Below are positions 16,121-26,300 of a DNA stretch of 64,000 bases, in pieces. Position numbers and translations under genes: made by a program. Position 1 is the stretch's first letter. Every line of letters starts with the position of its first letter. The stretch covers positions 744,001 to 808,000 of the forward strand of contig CAJXKD010000001.1 of NCBI GenBank assembly GCA_913055735.1, in the 5' to 3' direction. This stretch comes from an uncultured Rhodospirillales bacterium. Lineage in GTDB: Bacteria > Pseudomonadota > Alphaproteobacteria > Rhodospirillales > UBA2165. Under the pieces are notes generated by a model, which searched no databases, was not told where the DNA came from, and saw nothing but the letters and a program-made list of their open reading frames with translations.

Positions 16121-17068
16121 CTAGGCCTCGCGGGTGCCGTAGTACAAGGTCACCACGTGGACGGCTTCGGCAAAGAACAGCCACCGTTCAACCAGAACAC
16201 CGGCGGCAACGCTGAGTACCCCCAACAAGGCCGCGGCAAGGCCGATGGCATCGCCGGCAACCCCGGCAATCGCCGACAAAACAATGGGAACTGCAAAGAG
16301 GAGCAGGATGGCGATTTGCCGAAGTTTGGCGGCGTGCTTACGCGCAACGCGATACCCCATTTCCTTTTGCAGATAATTGGCCTCGGTATGGGGCGGATCG
16401 AGGGGACGCACCGTTCCCAGCGAGCCGAGACCGGTCGCGCTTTCGGCGGTCGCCACCGGCGATGCATTGTCGATGTTTCGCCAATAGGCCAGCTTGCAAA
16501 TTGACGCCAGTACCAACGAAACGACAGCCGTCCCGCCGCCGAGCAACGAGCCCACTCCAAACAGGCGCATTAGAGCGTCCATCGCCACCGCCCCTGTCGC
16601 CAGAGCCAACGCGATATAGGTCACCGGCACCCATGGATTGCTCCAGCGGGGAATGGCCTTCAGCGACGCATAGATCATCCCGGTGCAATAGACCGTGACC
16701 AAGGCCATCACCGCGGTCACCGGCCCCGCCCATACCCAGGGACCGGATACGTCTTCGAGCCAGATCCACGCCCAGGCCAAGGCCGCTATCGGAATATATG
16801 TCAGGATCGCCATGACGCCTTCGCGCGACAGCCAGGATGACCGCCATTGGATGACCGCCCGCCAAGCCCGCTCGGGATGCCCGAGATGGAATGTCGAGGA
16901 CAGCAGTCCGGCCGAGACCAAACCGGCGGCGATACCCAAACCGACGAAACCCAGCCAACGATCGGCGGGAAGCCAGCCGGCGGCAACAAAAACTCCTAGT
17001 AGAGCCAGCATGCCGTAGCCAAGCCCCGACGCGGTGGTGAAGAATATGACGGAATAGGCGGGATGCAT
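16121..17068 (-). CDS. soeC: Sulfite dehydrogenase membrane anchor SoeC (DmsC/NrfD-like)
   Basis: This is an integral membrane quinone-reducing subunit of 315 residues with about eight transmembrane helices. It starts HPAYSVIFFTTASGLGYGMLALLG, typical of the DmsC group. STFHLGHPERAWRA and RSSWLSREG are the conserved quinone-site-proximal segments. The extended loop near residues 215-240 (PLDPPHTEANYLQKEMGYRVARKHA) is typical of SoeC-type anchors. The ATG at 17068 is the likely start: it sits next to the soeB stop at 17073, while the longer frame overlaps soeB out of register and gives non-homologous sequence. It passes electrons from SoeB to the quinone pool. Confidence 0.85.
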   Translation of the reverse strand: MHPAYSVIFFTTASGLGYGMLALLGVFVAAGWLPADRWLGFVGLGIAAGLVSAGLLSSTFHLGHPERAWRAVIQWRSSWLSREGVMAILTYIPIAALAWAWIWLEDVSGPWVWAGPVTAVMALVTVYCTGMIYASLKAIPRWSNPWVPVTYIALALATGAVAMDALMRLFGVGSLLGGGTAVVSLVLASICKLAYWRNIDNASPVATAESATGLGSLGTVRPLDPPHTEANYLQKEMGYRVARKHAAKLRQIAILLLFAVPIVLSAIAGVAGDAIGLAAALLGVLSVAAGVLVERWLFFAEAVHVVTLYYGTREA

Positions 17069-17072
17069 GGGT

Positions 17073-17822
17073 CTAGACGTGTTCCGTGGAAGACAGGAGG
17101 CGATCCACCCAACCGAGGAAACCACCCTCGGGGCTGGCGTCCTGCAGTTCCGGAACCCTATCGGTATCCCCGCCGGTCTTCTTAGGCCGCGGCGGCAGGT
17201 ATTTATTGACGGGCTGGCAATCCATTTCCGGCATGAGATCGAACCCGCCTCGCTCCGCCGCGAGTTTCGAGACATTGGAATTGGGATCGGCGAAATCGCC
17301 GAAATGGCGCGCCGAAGCCGGGCATGTCGCGACACAAGCGGGCACGCGGTCGACCTCTTCGAGGTTATCGTTATAGATGCGGTCGATGCACAAAGTGCAT
17401 TTCTTCATCACGCCCGCGTCGCCGTCGAACTCGCGCGCCCCATAAGGGCAAGCCCAGGAACAGAGCTTGCAGCCGATACACTTGTCCTCTTCCACGAGAA
17501 CGATGCCGTCCTCAACCCGTTTGTAGGACGCGCCGGTCGGACAAACCGTGACGCAGGGCGCGTTGTCGCAATGCAGGCAGGATTTGGGGAAATTGACGAC
17601 CCGCGTATCCGGCCCGGTCCCCACTTCGAAACTGTGGATACGGTTGAACCACACCCCGTCGGGTTCGACGCCGTAAGGATCGATATCGGTCAGCGGTGCG
17701 TGATAGCCGCCCGCGTTCCATTCCTTGCAGTTGACCGCACAGGCGTGGCACCCGACGCAGGTATCGAGGTCGATAACCAGACCGAGCTTTCTTTGCGGCG
17801 GGGTCGCGGGAAGGCCGGTCAT
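17073..17822 (-). CDS. soeB: Sulfite dehydrogenase iron-sulfur subunit SoeB
   Basis: This is a 249-residue ferredoxin-like electron-transfer subunit with four cysteine clusters for [4Fe-4S] centres: CVGCHACAVNC near residue 22, CLHCDNAPCVTVCP near 80, CIGCKLCSWACP near 115 and CTLCIDR...CVATCP near 145-165. It lacks a signal peptide, so it is cytoplasmic and sits between the molybdenum subunit and the membrane anchor. It starts one base after the soeA stop codon, which indicates translational coupling. It resembles DmsB/PsrB/NrfC. The Soe name comes from the catalytic partner and the SoeC-type anchor. Confidence 0.88.
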   Translation of the reverse strand: MTGLPATPPQRKLGLVIDLDTCVGCHACAVNCKEWNAGGYHAPLTDIDPYGVEPDGVWFNRIHSFEVGTGPDTRVVNFPKSCLHCDNAPCVTVCPTGASYKRVEDGIVLVEEDKCIGCKLCSWACPYGAREFDGDAGVMKKCTLCIDRIYNDNLEEVDRVPACVATCPASARHFGDFADPNSNVSKLAAERGGFDLMPEMDCQPVNKYLPPRPKKTGGDTDRVPELQDASPEGGFLGWVDRLLSSTEHV

Positions 17823-17823
17823 A

Positions 17824-20715
17824 TCACCGCCTTCCTTTCACAGCGCCGTAGCGGAGCACCGACGGTCGCTCCAAAGTCGTTGGAGGCTGGCCCAACACCT
17901 CGAACTGGGGCGACGAAACGGCGGTCTCCTCAGGTGACGCCTTTTCCAACCTCAGTTTGAGGTCGTACCATGCCGCCTGGCCGGTAATTGGGTCGGAATT
18001 CGCATAACGGTATCCGCCCGCCTGTTCCGGTAACAAATCGTCGATCAGATGATTGAGCAGGAAGCCTTGCGTCATGTCCTTGGCCGCCGGATCGAGGTTC
18101 CACGCGCCGGCGCGCTTACCAATGGCGTTCCAGGTCCAAACGGTTTTGGAATTGAGCGCCTCCATGATCCGTATTTGAACCTTGATGCGCCCCGATCGGC
18201 TTTCCGCCCAAACCCAATCATCGTCAACGAGGCCCAGCCGGTCGGCTGCCATCTTTGGAACGTATAGCCGATTGCTGCCGTGGATCTGACGCAACCAGGC
18301 ATTCTGGGTTCCCCATGAATGATACATGGCCATGGGCCGTTGGGTCACCGCATGCAACGTGTATGTCGCGCCGTCGGTCGCATGATTGTCCAAAGGCTCG
18401 TACCAGAACGGCAGCGGATCGAAATAGGTTTCGACGCGCTGGCGGTCGCGGTCCGGGGGTTGGATGTCACCGTGGCCCCGGGCGGCCAGACGGAACTTCT
18501 GCAGCGGTTCACTGTAAAGTTGCACGATGACGGGATCGGTCGATTTGACGAACCCTTTCGACTGGGCGTAGGCCAGATAGTCCGCGTTGACGTTGCGGAA
18601 ATACCGATGGCCTGGCGCGAGTTCCTCCCGCCAGAAACATTGATTCTCGACATAGCGGTCGAGCTGCGCCGGGTTGGGTTCGCCCTTGCCCGTCTTGTCG
18701 CCGTTCTCGCCGCGCCATCCCGCCAGCATGCCGACACCCGGCTGGCGTTCGTGATTGGCGATGTAGTCGGCATAGCCGCCCGGATAACGGGGGCGTCCGC
18801 CCTCCTTGATGAAACCGGAAAGCCCCAACCGCGCGCCGAGATCGATGAGCACGTCCTGAAACGGACGCACATCCCTGTCGGGCGTCACCACCGGATGGCG
18901 GATGGAATCGGCGGCGCCGTCCGCATCGCAGATGGGCCGGTCAAGAAGCGAGATACAGTCCCACCGTTCGAGATAGGTCGTATCGGGCAACACCAGATCG
19001 GCATATGGCACCGTCTCGGAATAGAAGGCGTCGGAATAAATGATGCGCGGGATCTTGTAATCGCCGGTTTCTTCGTCGGTGTCCGTCAACATGCGAATGG
19101 TCTCGGACGTGTTCATCGCCGAGTTCCACGCCATGTTGGCCATGTACATGAACAGCACCTCGATGGGGTACGGGTCCCCCTTCCAGGCGTTGGTGATGAC
19201 CATATGCATCATGCCGTGCGAGGCGATGGGCGCTTCCCACGAGAACGCCTTGTCGATGCGCTGCGCCGCACCTTCCTCATCGACCAATAGGTCCTCCGGT
19301 CCTTGGGGGAAACCAAGGTGGGGTCCCGGAAGCGGACTGTTGGGTTTCACTTCACCGGGGCGTCCCGACGGGCGCGGCAGCGAATCGAAGCCTTTGGGGT
19401 AGGGCGGTTTGTAACGCAGGCCGCCCGGCGCATCGATGCTGCCCAACAACACCTGAAGCAAGTGAATGGCGCGGCAGGTCTGGAAGCCATTGCTGTGCGC
19501 CGAGATGCCGCGCATGGCATGCATGCTCACCGGACGGCCGACCATCTTTTCCTGACGGCGGCCGAGCCAGTCGGTCCACGGCTGGTCGATGACCACCTCC
19601 CGTTCGAACGCGGTTTCGGCGATCTCCGCCGCGATCCGCCGGATGGTCGTCGCCGGAATACCCGTTTGGAAGGCAACCACCGTCGGGCTGTAGTCTTTAT
19701 GCAGATACCGTTCGGCCAGAAGCTGGAACACGGGCTTGGCCCGCCGGCCGTCGGCCAACGTATAGGCGCCCCGCAGGGCCGGGGCTTCGTCCGCTTGGTG
19801 CGCGGCCGCGGGCGCATCCTTGTTGTGGTCCCAGATCAGCGGCTGATCGTTTTCATCCCGGGCGAACAATCCATCGTCGGCCGCGCCGGGATTGTCGATC
19901 ACGAGATACGGCGCGTTGGTGTAGCGCACCAGATATCCCGCATCGACCCGACCGGCACGCAACAGCTCGTGGATCAGGGAAAGTACGAACAGCCCGTCGG
20001 TTCCGGGCGTGATCCCCAGCCACTCGTCGGCAACCGCCGAATAGCCGGTGCGGATCGGATTGACCGAGACGAACTTGGCGCCACGCTCCTTGAGTTTGCT
20101 GAGCCCCATCTTGATGGGATTGCTGTCGTGATCCTCGGCAACGCCGAACATCAGCAGATATTCGGCGTGGTCCCAATCGGGTTCGGAGAACTCCCAGAAC
20201 GCGCTGCCGAAGGTGTAGATACCCGCCGTCGCCATGTTCACCGAACAGAAGCCGCCATGCGCCGCATAGTTCGGCGTGCCGAATTGCTGCGCCCACCAGC
20301 TGGTCAACGCCTGGCTTTGGTCGCGGCCGGTAAAGAAGGCGAGCCGCCTTGGATCCGTCGCGCGCACCTGGGCGAGCCAGCCGATGGCGATGTCCAGCGC
20401 TTCGCCCCATTCGATTTCGCGGAACTCGCCCGATCCCCGCGGCCCCACCCGCCGGAGCGGTTTCGTCAGCCGCGCCGGCGAATTGTGCTGCATGATGCCG
20501 GCGGAGCCTTTGGCGCACAGGACGCCCTTGTTCACCGGATGGTTCCGGTTGCCCTCGATGTAGCGGATCGTGCCGTCCTTAAGATGGATTTTGATGCCGC
20601 ATCGGCAGGCGCACATGTAGCAGGTGGTGTAGTCGGTCTTGTCGCCCAGGCTCGGCGAAAAATCGATGGGCCGATCCCCAAGTCGATTTCCTGGAGATGA
20701 AGGTTTGGACGTCAT
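17824..20715 (-). CDS. soeA: Sulfite dehydrogenase molybdopterin subunit SoeA
   Basis: This is a 963-residue molybdopterin-guanine-dinucleotide oxidoreductase that oxidises sulfite to sulfate in the cytoplasm in the SoeABC system described in Allochromatium and Ruegeria. The [4Fe-4S] cysteines are Cys32, Cys35, Cys39 and Cys67 (CYMCACRC...GVLCAKG). Cys157 in HGGFCSVN lies where the Mo-ligating cysteine of polysulfide/thiosulfate reductase relatives is found. The segments FFTGRDQSQALTSWW, FGVAEDHDSNPIKMGLSKLK and WGTQNAWLRQIHG are close to SoeA sequences I know. There is no Tat signal, which agrees with the cytoplasmic SoeA rather than periplasmic PsrA. Order is soeA-soeB-soeC on one transcript. 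Sulfite could come from taurine or other sulfonates or from thiosulfate. Confidence 0.87.
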   Translation of the reverse strand: MTSKPSSPGNRLGDRPIDFSPSLGDKTDYTTCYMCACRCGIKIHLKDGTIRYIEGNRNHPVNKGVLCAKGSAGIMQHNSPARLTKPLRRVGPRGSGEFREIEWGEALDIAIGWLAQVRATDPRRLAFFTGRDQSQALTSWWAQQFGTPNYAAHGGFCSVNMATAGIYTFGSAFWEFSEPDWDHAEYLLMFGVAEDHDSNPIKMGLSKLKERGAKFVSVNPIRTGYSAVADEWLGITPGTDGLFVLSLIHELLRAGRVDAGYLVRYTNAPYLVIDNPGAADDGLFARDENDQPLIWDHNKDAPAAAHQADEAPALRGAYTLADGRRAKPVFQLLAERYLHKDYSPTVVAFQTGIPATTIRRIAAEIAETAFEREVVIDQPWTDWLGRRQEKMVGRPVSMHAMRGISAHSNGFQTCRAIHLLQVLLGSIDAPGGLRYKPPYPKGFDSLPRPSGRPGEVKPNSPLPGPHLGFPQGPEDLLVDEEGAAQRIDKAFSWEAPIASHGMMHMVITNAWKGDPYPIEVLFMYMANMAWNSAMNTSETIRMLTDTDEETGDYKIPRIIYSDAFYSETVPYADLVLPDTTYLERWDCISLLDRPICDADGAADSIRHPVVTPDRDVRPFQDVLIDLGARLGLSGFIKEGGRPRYPGGYADYIANHERQPGVGMLAGWRGENGDKTGKGEPNPAQLDRYVENQCFWREELAPGHRYFRNVNADYLAYAQSKGFVKSTDPVIVQLYSEPLQKFRLAARGHGDIQPPDRDRQRVETYFDPLPFWYEPLDNHATDGATYTLHAVTQRPMAMYHSWGTQNAWLRQIHGSNRLYVPKMAADRLGLVDDDWVWAESRSGRIKVQIRIMEALNSKTVWTWNAIGKRAGAWNLDPAAKDMTQGFLLNHLIDDLLPEQAGGYRYANSDPITGQAAWYDLKLRLEKASPEETAVSSPQFEVLGQPPTTLERPSVLRYGAVKGRR

Positions 20716-20762
20716 GTAAGCCTGGCTGTTTTTTTGGGCGGGTTATTTTGTTGTGTCGCCGA

Positions 20763-20792
20763 AGTGTAGGCACGCCAAACTTGGTTGGTCAA
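20763..20792 (-). promoter_or_regulatory. Candidate sigma-70 promoter of soeABC
   Basis: On the minus strand TTGACC (20787-20792) is followed after 18 bases by TACACT (20763-20768). The start codon of soeA is about 41 bases below the predicted start point. Boxes and spacing are reasonable, and no competing pair was seen. Confidence 0.5.
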
Positions 20793-20820
20793 CGAAACAA
20801 CAAGTTGATCCTGTAAATTT

Positions 20821-20840
20821 TAACCTAATGAACTAGGTTA
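20821..20840. promoter_or_regulatory. Perfect 7-bp dyad upstream of soeA / downstream of mutY
   Basis: TAACCTA-N6-TAGGTTA is a perfect inverted repeat, 30 bases upstream of the soe -35 box and 5 bases beyond the mutY stop. It could be an operator for the soe operon or an AT-rich terminator stem for mutY. No U tract follows, which favours an operator. Confidence 0.4.
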
Positions 20841-20845
20841 TCCGA

Positions 20846-21895
20846 TTAAACGGCGCGCCCCGTGTGGGCAAGCGCGTGCCGCACAACCTTTTTCATGACC
20901 GTGGGGAGGGCGTGATCGGCGAATCGATCAATAGGACACCACACGCCTTCCGGTTCCGTGTCGCCATCCGCTTGCGCCGCGATAACCTTCAGCTCCAGGT
21001 GAAAATGGGTAAACGTATGACGGACAACGCCAGGTAATTCCTGGTGATCGTCGAGATGTGCCGGCCGACCGTCGTCGGGCCATTCCCCCTCTCGCCACGG
21101 TGTCGACGGCACCTCCATCATGCCGCCGAGCAGCCCTTGTTCGGGCCGGCGGCGCAACAGGATGTTGCCGTTGTCGTCCGCGATCCAGAACGCGACCCCG
21201 CGCCGCACCGGCTTTTCCTTTTTGGGGGCCTTCACCGGATACAACTCCTGCGTTCCCGCCGCGAACGCCGCGCACATGGAACGCCAGGGGCACAGCGCGC
21301 AGGCCGGTTTTCGCGGCGTACAAACCGTCGCACCGAGATCCATGATCGCCTGCGCATAGTCGCCCGGCCGCGTGTCGGGCGCCAACACCGCCGCCAATTC
21401 CTTGATCCGGGGCTTTGCCTGCGGCAACGGCGTGTCCAGTGCATAGACCCGGGCGATTACCCGTTCGACATTGCCATCGACGACCGTTGCCGGGCGGTCG
21501 AAAGCAATCGCCGCGATCGCCGCCGCCGTATAAGGACCAACACCCGGTAGCGTCAGCAAACTTTCCTCCGTATCCGGAAAAACGCCGCCATGGTGATCGG
21601 CCACCGCTTGCGCGCATTTGTGCAGATTGCGCGCCCGCGCGTAATAGCCGAGGCCCTGCCAGGCATGCAGCACATCATCCAACTCGGCCCTCGCCAAGTC
21701 GTTCACGGTAGGCCATTTGTCGGTAAACGCCATGAAATACGGACCGACCGTCGCCACCGTGGTCTGTTGCAGCATAATCTCGCTGAGCCAGACGCGGTAC
21801 GGATCGGCGGTCTCGTCCGGCAGCGCTCGCCACGGCAGCCGGCGGCGATGCCGGTCATACCATTTCAACAACGAGTCTGATGCACCCGGAGACAA
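20846..21895 (-). CDS. mutY: A/G-specific adenine DNA glycosylase MutY
   Basis: This base-excision repair enzyme removes adenine paired with 8-oxoguanine. The catalytic Glu39 lies in WLSEIMLQQT and Asp140 in VVDGNVERV. The helix-hairpin-helix is LPGVGPYTA at about 116-124. The [4Fe-4S] loop is Cys192-x6-Cys199-x2-Cys202-x5-Cys208. The C-terminal NUDIX-like domain (about 225-345) reads 8-oxoG. Length is 349 residues, typical for the family. The start is a TTG at 21895, since no in-frame ATG or GTG gives the family N-terminus (LLKWYDRHRRRLPWR). Its ribosome site is weak. The gene is divergent from dciA, a gene order common in alphaproteobacteria. Confidence 0.93.
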   Translation of the reverse strand: MSPGASDSLLKWYDRHRRRLPWRALPDETADPYRVWLSEIMLQQTTVATVGPYFMAFTDKWPTVNDLARAELDDVLHAWQGLGYYARARNLHKCAQAVADHHGGVFPDTEESLLTLPGVGPYTAAAIAAIAFDRPATVVDGNVERVIARVYALDTPLPQAKPRIKELAAVLAPDTRPGDYAQAIMDLGATVCTPRKPACALCPWRSMCAAFAAGTQELYPVKAPKKEKPVRRGVAFWIADDNGNILLRRRPEQGLLGGMMEVPSTPWREGEWPDDGRPAHLDDHQELPGVVRHTFTHFHLELKVIAAQADGDTEPEGVWCPIDRFADHALPTVMKKVVRHALAHTGRAV

Positions 21896-21990
21896 ACGAA
21901 GCTCTTTTCAACCAAAATTTGGCCGCAATTGCGCGGCATTCGGATGACGTTTACCATAAATCGTCTCGGGCGCCGTTTGAAGGCGTGCCG

Positions 21991-22527
21991 ATGGAAGGTA
22001 AATCCGTGGGAACAAAAAAACGATATGGCGCTAAGAGATATGGTGTAAGGGCTGTCGGCGCGGCAGTCGAGCGGTTGACCCGGCCCATCTTCGGGCGGCG
22101 CGGTTTCGCCGACGCGAGCGTCATCACCAACTGGGCGGCCATCGTCGGCGAACATCTTGCAGCCCATACCTGTCCCGAACGAATTTCCTTCGAAGGCGAC
22201 AAACGGATCGACGGCACGTTGCAGCTGCGCGTCGCCAATTCCGCCTTGGCCACCGAACTTTCCCATCTGGAGCCGCAGCTGCTCGAACGCATCAACAGCT
22301 ACTTCGGCTATCGCGCCGTCGGACGGCTGCGCTATCTCCACGGCCCCATTCCGGAACGCGATTCGCCGGAAAAACCCCCACCACCCGCTCTAACCCCCGA
22401 TCAGGAGCACGACCTTAACCAAAGGTTAAGCCCTGTCACCGACGATGAACTGGCAACCGCACTGCAGAAATTAGGACGCCGGTTGATCGCGGAAAACGCT
22501 TCGGAGAAGCGCAGACCGCAAGGATGA
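21991..22527 (+). CDS. DUF721 / DciA-family protein
   Basis: This is a 178-residue protein of the DUF721 family. DciA, the family's best-known member, loads the replicative helicase DnaB in bacteria that lack DnaC. The conserved domain spans about residues 18-115: LTRPIFGRRGFADASVITNWAAIVGEHLAAHTCP, then LRVANSALATELSHLEPQLLERINSYFGYRAV. The C-terminal tail is proline-rich and likely disordered. ATG 21991 has GAAGG seven bases upstream, and GTG 22006 has GGAAGG seven bases upstream and is nearly as good. The frame opens at 21880, but that part overlaps mutY. It is followed by dsbA-like and smc genes in the usual alphaproteobacterial order. Confidence 0.82.
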   Translation: MEGKSVGTKKRYGAKRYGVRAVGAAVERLTRPIFGRRGFADASVITNWAAIVGEHLAAHTCPERISFEGDKRIDGTLQLRVANSALATELSHLEPQLLERINSYFGYRAVGRLRYLHGPIPERDSPEKPPPPALTPDQEHDLNQRLSPVTDDELATALQKLGRRLIAENASEKRRPQG

Positions 22528-22693
22528 ATCCGCGGAAATCTGCCGCGAAACACATCTGTGTGAAGGGCTGCTCAGGTCCTTGGGCTAGATCGGATGATGG
22601 GTGAATATAAGTAGTTGGCACAGCTTCAGGAACGCTTGTCGCGTTCGGACTGGCCATCTATATTCGTCAACATCTTGTATTACGGAGGCAAAT

Positions 22694-23308
22694 TTGCCCA
22701 AAAATATAGTGCGAATTGGGGTGGTGCTCGCCGCGCTGCTGATCGCAGTGCCGGCAACGGCGCAAGCCCTGCCGCCGATGGAGGAAATCCTCGCCGACCG
22801 CGTTTTGGGAAATTCGGAGGCGCCGGTCACCATCATCGAATACGCCTCGAAAACCTGCCCGCATTGCGCGGCGTTCCACACGGAGATCATGCCGGCCATC
22901 AAGAAAGACTATATCGACACCGGCAAGGCCAAGCTCATCTTCCGGGACTTTCCCCTGGACCGGCTGGCGGTGGCCGCCTCCATGGTTGCGCGTTGCGCGC
23001 CCAAGGAGCGCTATTTCGCCCTGGTGGACATCATGTTCAAAACGCAGAACAACTGGGCCCGCTCGCAGGATCCTATCGCCGAACTGGCCAAGATCAGCCG
23101 CCTGGCCGGCGTATCCCAGGATACGTTCGATCAGTGTTTGAAGAACCAGGACATCTTCAACGGCGTCCTTGCCAAACGGACCGAGGGAGAGCGCGACTAT
23201 TCGGTCGATTCCACACCGACCTTTATTGTCAACGGCCGCAAGGTCGAGGGCAGTCTGGATCTCGAAGAATTCCGCGAAGTTCTCGATCAAGCCGCCAACG
23301 GCAGCTGA
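22694..23308 (+). CDS. DsbA-family thiol:disulfide oxidoreductase
   Basis: This is a 204-residue periplasmic thioredoxin-fold protein. The N-terminal Sec signal (PKNIVRIGVVLAALLIAVPATAQA) is followed by a mature domain with the redox motif Cys55-Pro-His-Cys58 in EYASKTCPHCAAFH. The cis-proline loop is STPTFIVNG near residue 177. It belongs to the DsbA/DsbG-like thioredoxin_4 group common in alphaproteobacteria next to smc. The start is a TTG with a strong GGAGG site five bases upstream. The ATG at 22601 in the same frame would bury the signal peptide 31 residues inside and has no matching ribosome site. Role: disulfide formation in exported proteins. Confidence 0.88.
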   Translation: MPKNIVRIGVVLAALLIAVPATAQALPPMEEILADRVLGNSEAPVTIIEYASKTCPHCAAFHTEIMPAIKKDYIDTGKAKLIFRDFPLDRLAVAASMVARCAPKERYFALVDIMFKTQNNWARSQDPIAELAKISRLAGVSQDTFDQCLKNQDIFNGVLAKRTEGERDYSVDSTPTFIVNGRKVEGSLDLEEFREVLDQAANGS

Positions 23309-23330
23309 TCGTTAAAGGATAGAATACACG

Positions 23331-26300
23331 GTGCAATTTACGAAACTACGTCTTACGGGCTTCAAGTCTTTCGTCGATCCCACGGAGTTGGATATCTCGC
23401 CGGGTATTACCGGTGTCGTCGGTCCTAACGGATGCGGCAAATCCAACTTGGTCGAAGGCCTGAAATGGGTGATGGGTGAAACGTCGGCCAAGCAGATGCG
23501 CGGCAGCGAAATGGACGACGTCATCTTTGCCGGCACGTCCAACCGGCCATCCCGTAATATCGCCGAAGCGATCCTGTATCTCGACAATGCCGACCGGAAA
23601 GCACCGTCCCAGTTCAACGATGCCACCGAATTGGAGATCAGCCGACGCATCGAGCGGGAAAAAGGCTCCACCTATCGCGTCAATTCGAAGGAAGTCCGGG
23701 CCAAAGACGTTCATCTGCTGTTTGCCGACGCCGCTTCGGGCGCACGCTCCACGGCGCTGGTGAGCCAAGGCCATATCGGTGCCATCGTATCAGCGAAACC
23801 CGTCGACCGGCGCAAACTGCTGGAAGAGGCTGCCGGTATCACGGGATTGCATTCCCGGCGCCACGAAGCCGAGCTGCGGCTGCGAGCTGCGGAAACCAAC
23901 CTGGAACGCCTGGATGACGTCATGGTCACTCTCGAGGCGCAGATGGCGAGCCTCAAGAAACAGGCACGCCAGGCAACCCGCTATCGCAATCTCAACGATC
24001 ATATCCGCAAGGCGGAAGCGACGCTGTTCCTGTTGCGTTGGAACAATGTCGAAGCGGACATGGAGAAAGCCGGCGCCATGCTGTCCGAAGCCGAGACGGC
24101 GGTTGCGGAGCTGGCCGGCGTCGCGGGCGTCGCCGCTACCGAACAGGCCGAGGTGGCAAGCGCCCTTCCCGAACTGCGGCAATTGGAAGCGGAAGCGGCG
24201 GCGGCGCTGCAACGCCTGACATTGGCACGCGAAAATCTGGAAGCGGAAGAACAGCGCCTCGAACAGATGCGGCGCAATTGCGAAACCCGTCTCGCCCAGA
24301 TCGACGCCGACACCACCCGCGAGAAGACGCTCGCCAACGATGCCAAGGAAGCCACCGAGCGCCTAAGCGCCGAGCGGGGCCGGCTAACCGCAGGCAGCGA
24401 CGAGGAACAAGGCGCGCTCACCGAAGCGAGTGCGAAACTCGAAGAAGCACGGACCTCTTACGAAAGCGCGGAACAGCATCTCTCCGAGGTCACCAGCGAA
24501 TTGGCGCGCACCGAGGCGCGGCGCAACGATTTGGAACGGCGCTGCGGCGAACTATCTGCACGCATCGCCAAGCTTACCGAAAACCGCGACAACCTCACCC
24601 GCGAGGTGAAGGAACTGGAAGCGCAAACGGCGGCACGCGACGACGTTGCGCAAGCGAGCCGGGAAGTCGACGAGGCCGCAACCGCCGCCGAGCAAGCCCG
24701 CGAACACGCGCAGACCGCCGAAACGGCCCGCACCCAAACCGCCAACCGCGTTTCCGCATCCCAGTCGGCGGCACACGCCGCGGCAACCGCCGCCACCAAA
24801 CTGGAAACGGAGATCAGCACCCTGGCGGAAATCGTCGAAACCGGCGATCCCGATCTGTGGCCACCGATGATCGATGCGGTGACTGTAACGCCGGGATTTG
24901 AAACCGCGCTCGGTGCCGCGCTCGGTGACGATTTGACGGCGGCAACGGATGAAGCCGCGCCGGTCCATTGGCGTGCCAACGGCCACGGCGACGGGCCCGC
25001 GTTGCCCGCCGGCGCCGAGCCCCTCAGTCAATATGTTCAGGGCCCCGGCGCCTTGATGCGGCGGCTCAGCCAGATCGGCGTGGTCGCCGACGCCGATACG
25101 GGCCGCCGGTTACTGCCCCAATTGCAGCAAGGTCAACGTTTGGTCAGCCGCGACGGCGATTTCTGGCGCTGGGACGGATACGCGGCAAGTGCCGAAGTGC
25201 CGACCGCCGCCGCAACGCGCCTCAAGCAGCGCAACCGCTTGGCCGAACTGCGCGGCCAATTGGTCGGCGCACAACAAACGGCAACGGCCGCCGACGCCGA
25301 GGCAAATGCGGCCCGTGTTGCCGCCGAAGAGGCGGCACGCCGTGACGAACAGGCCCGCACATCTCTGCGTGATGCAGAGAGTAAGCTTTCGGCGGCACGC
25401 GACGCCCTGGCGACGCTCCGTCAGAAATTGTCCGAGGCCGATTCCTGGCTGACGGCACGGCGCGAGACTCTCACCAGCGTGACCGACGATCTGCGCGAAA
25501 CGGAAGCCGCCCTGGCCGAGGCGCATGAAGCGTCTGCCGCCCTGCCCGATCTCGACGAGGAGCATCGCAAGGCGGACGAGGTCCGCACCGATACGGGCGA
25601 AAAGCGGGCGACATTTCTCGATTGCCAAAGCACGGCCCGCGCCCTTCAGGACCGCGCACAGGAACGGCGCCAGCGCATTCAGGAGATTACAGACGAGCTG
25701 GAATCCTGGGGCCGGCGCCAATCCGGCGCCGAGCAGCAGATCGCCCAACTGACCGAGCGCCGCACCGAAGTTGCCGCCGAGTTGGAAGCGCTCCAGCAGC
25801 GTCCCGAGGAAATCGCAGCCCAGCGCATGGCGCTGCTCGATCAGGTCAGCGAAGCCGAAGCCAAACGCAAAGAAGCGGCCGACACGCTCGCGGCGATGGA
25901 AACCCGCCTTGCCGACGCCGACCGCCATCTGCGCGACGCCGAACACAAGGTTTCCGAGGCTCGTGAACAGCGTGTACGCGCCGAAGCCGCCGTCGAGCAG
26001 GCGAAACAGTCGGCCCAAGCGCTTGGTGAACGGATGCGCGACCGGCTCGAATGCGGCCCCGAAGCGCTGCGCGACCTCGCCGAACTGGGTGAAGAGGCTC
26101 AGTTGCCAGACCTCGAATCGGCCGAGCGCAAGGTGGAGCGGCTCCTTCGTGAACGCGACAACATGGGCCCCGTCAACCTGCGCGCCGAGGTAGAAGCACA
26201 AGAGCTCGACGAACAGATGACGACCCTCACCACCGAGCGCGAGGACCTGATCAAGGCGATCGAAAAGCTGCGCCGGGGGATCAACGAGCTGAACCGCGAA

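Noticed and set aside
19303..20700. 465-codon open frame on the plus strand antisense to soeA
   Set aside because: It is the complement-frame shadow of a GC-rich gene: composition is Arg/Gly/His-rich with no motifs, while the minus-strand soeA frame has full family conservation.
22414..22430. Palindrome CTTAACC-AAA-GGTTAAG inside the DciA-type gene
   Set aside because: It lies in coding sequence with no promoter nearby; a 7-bp dyad is expected by chance in a window this size.
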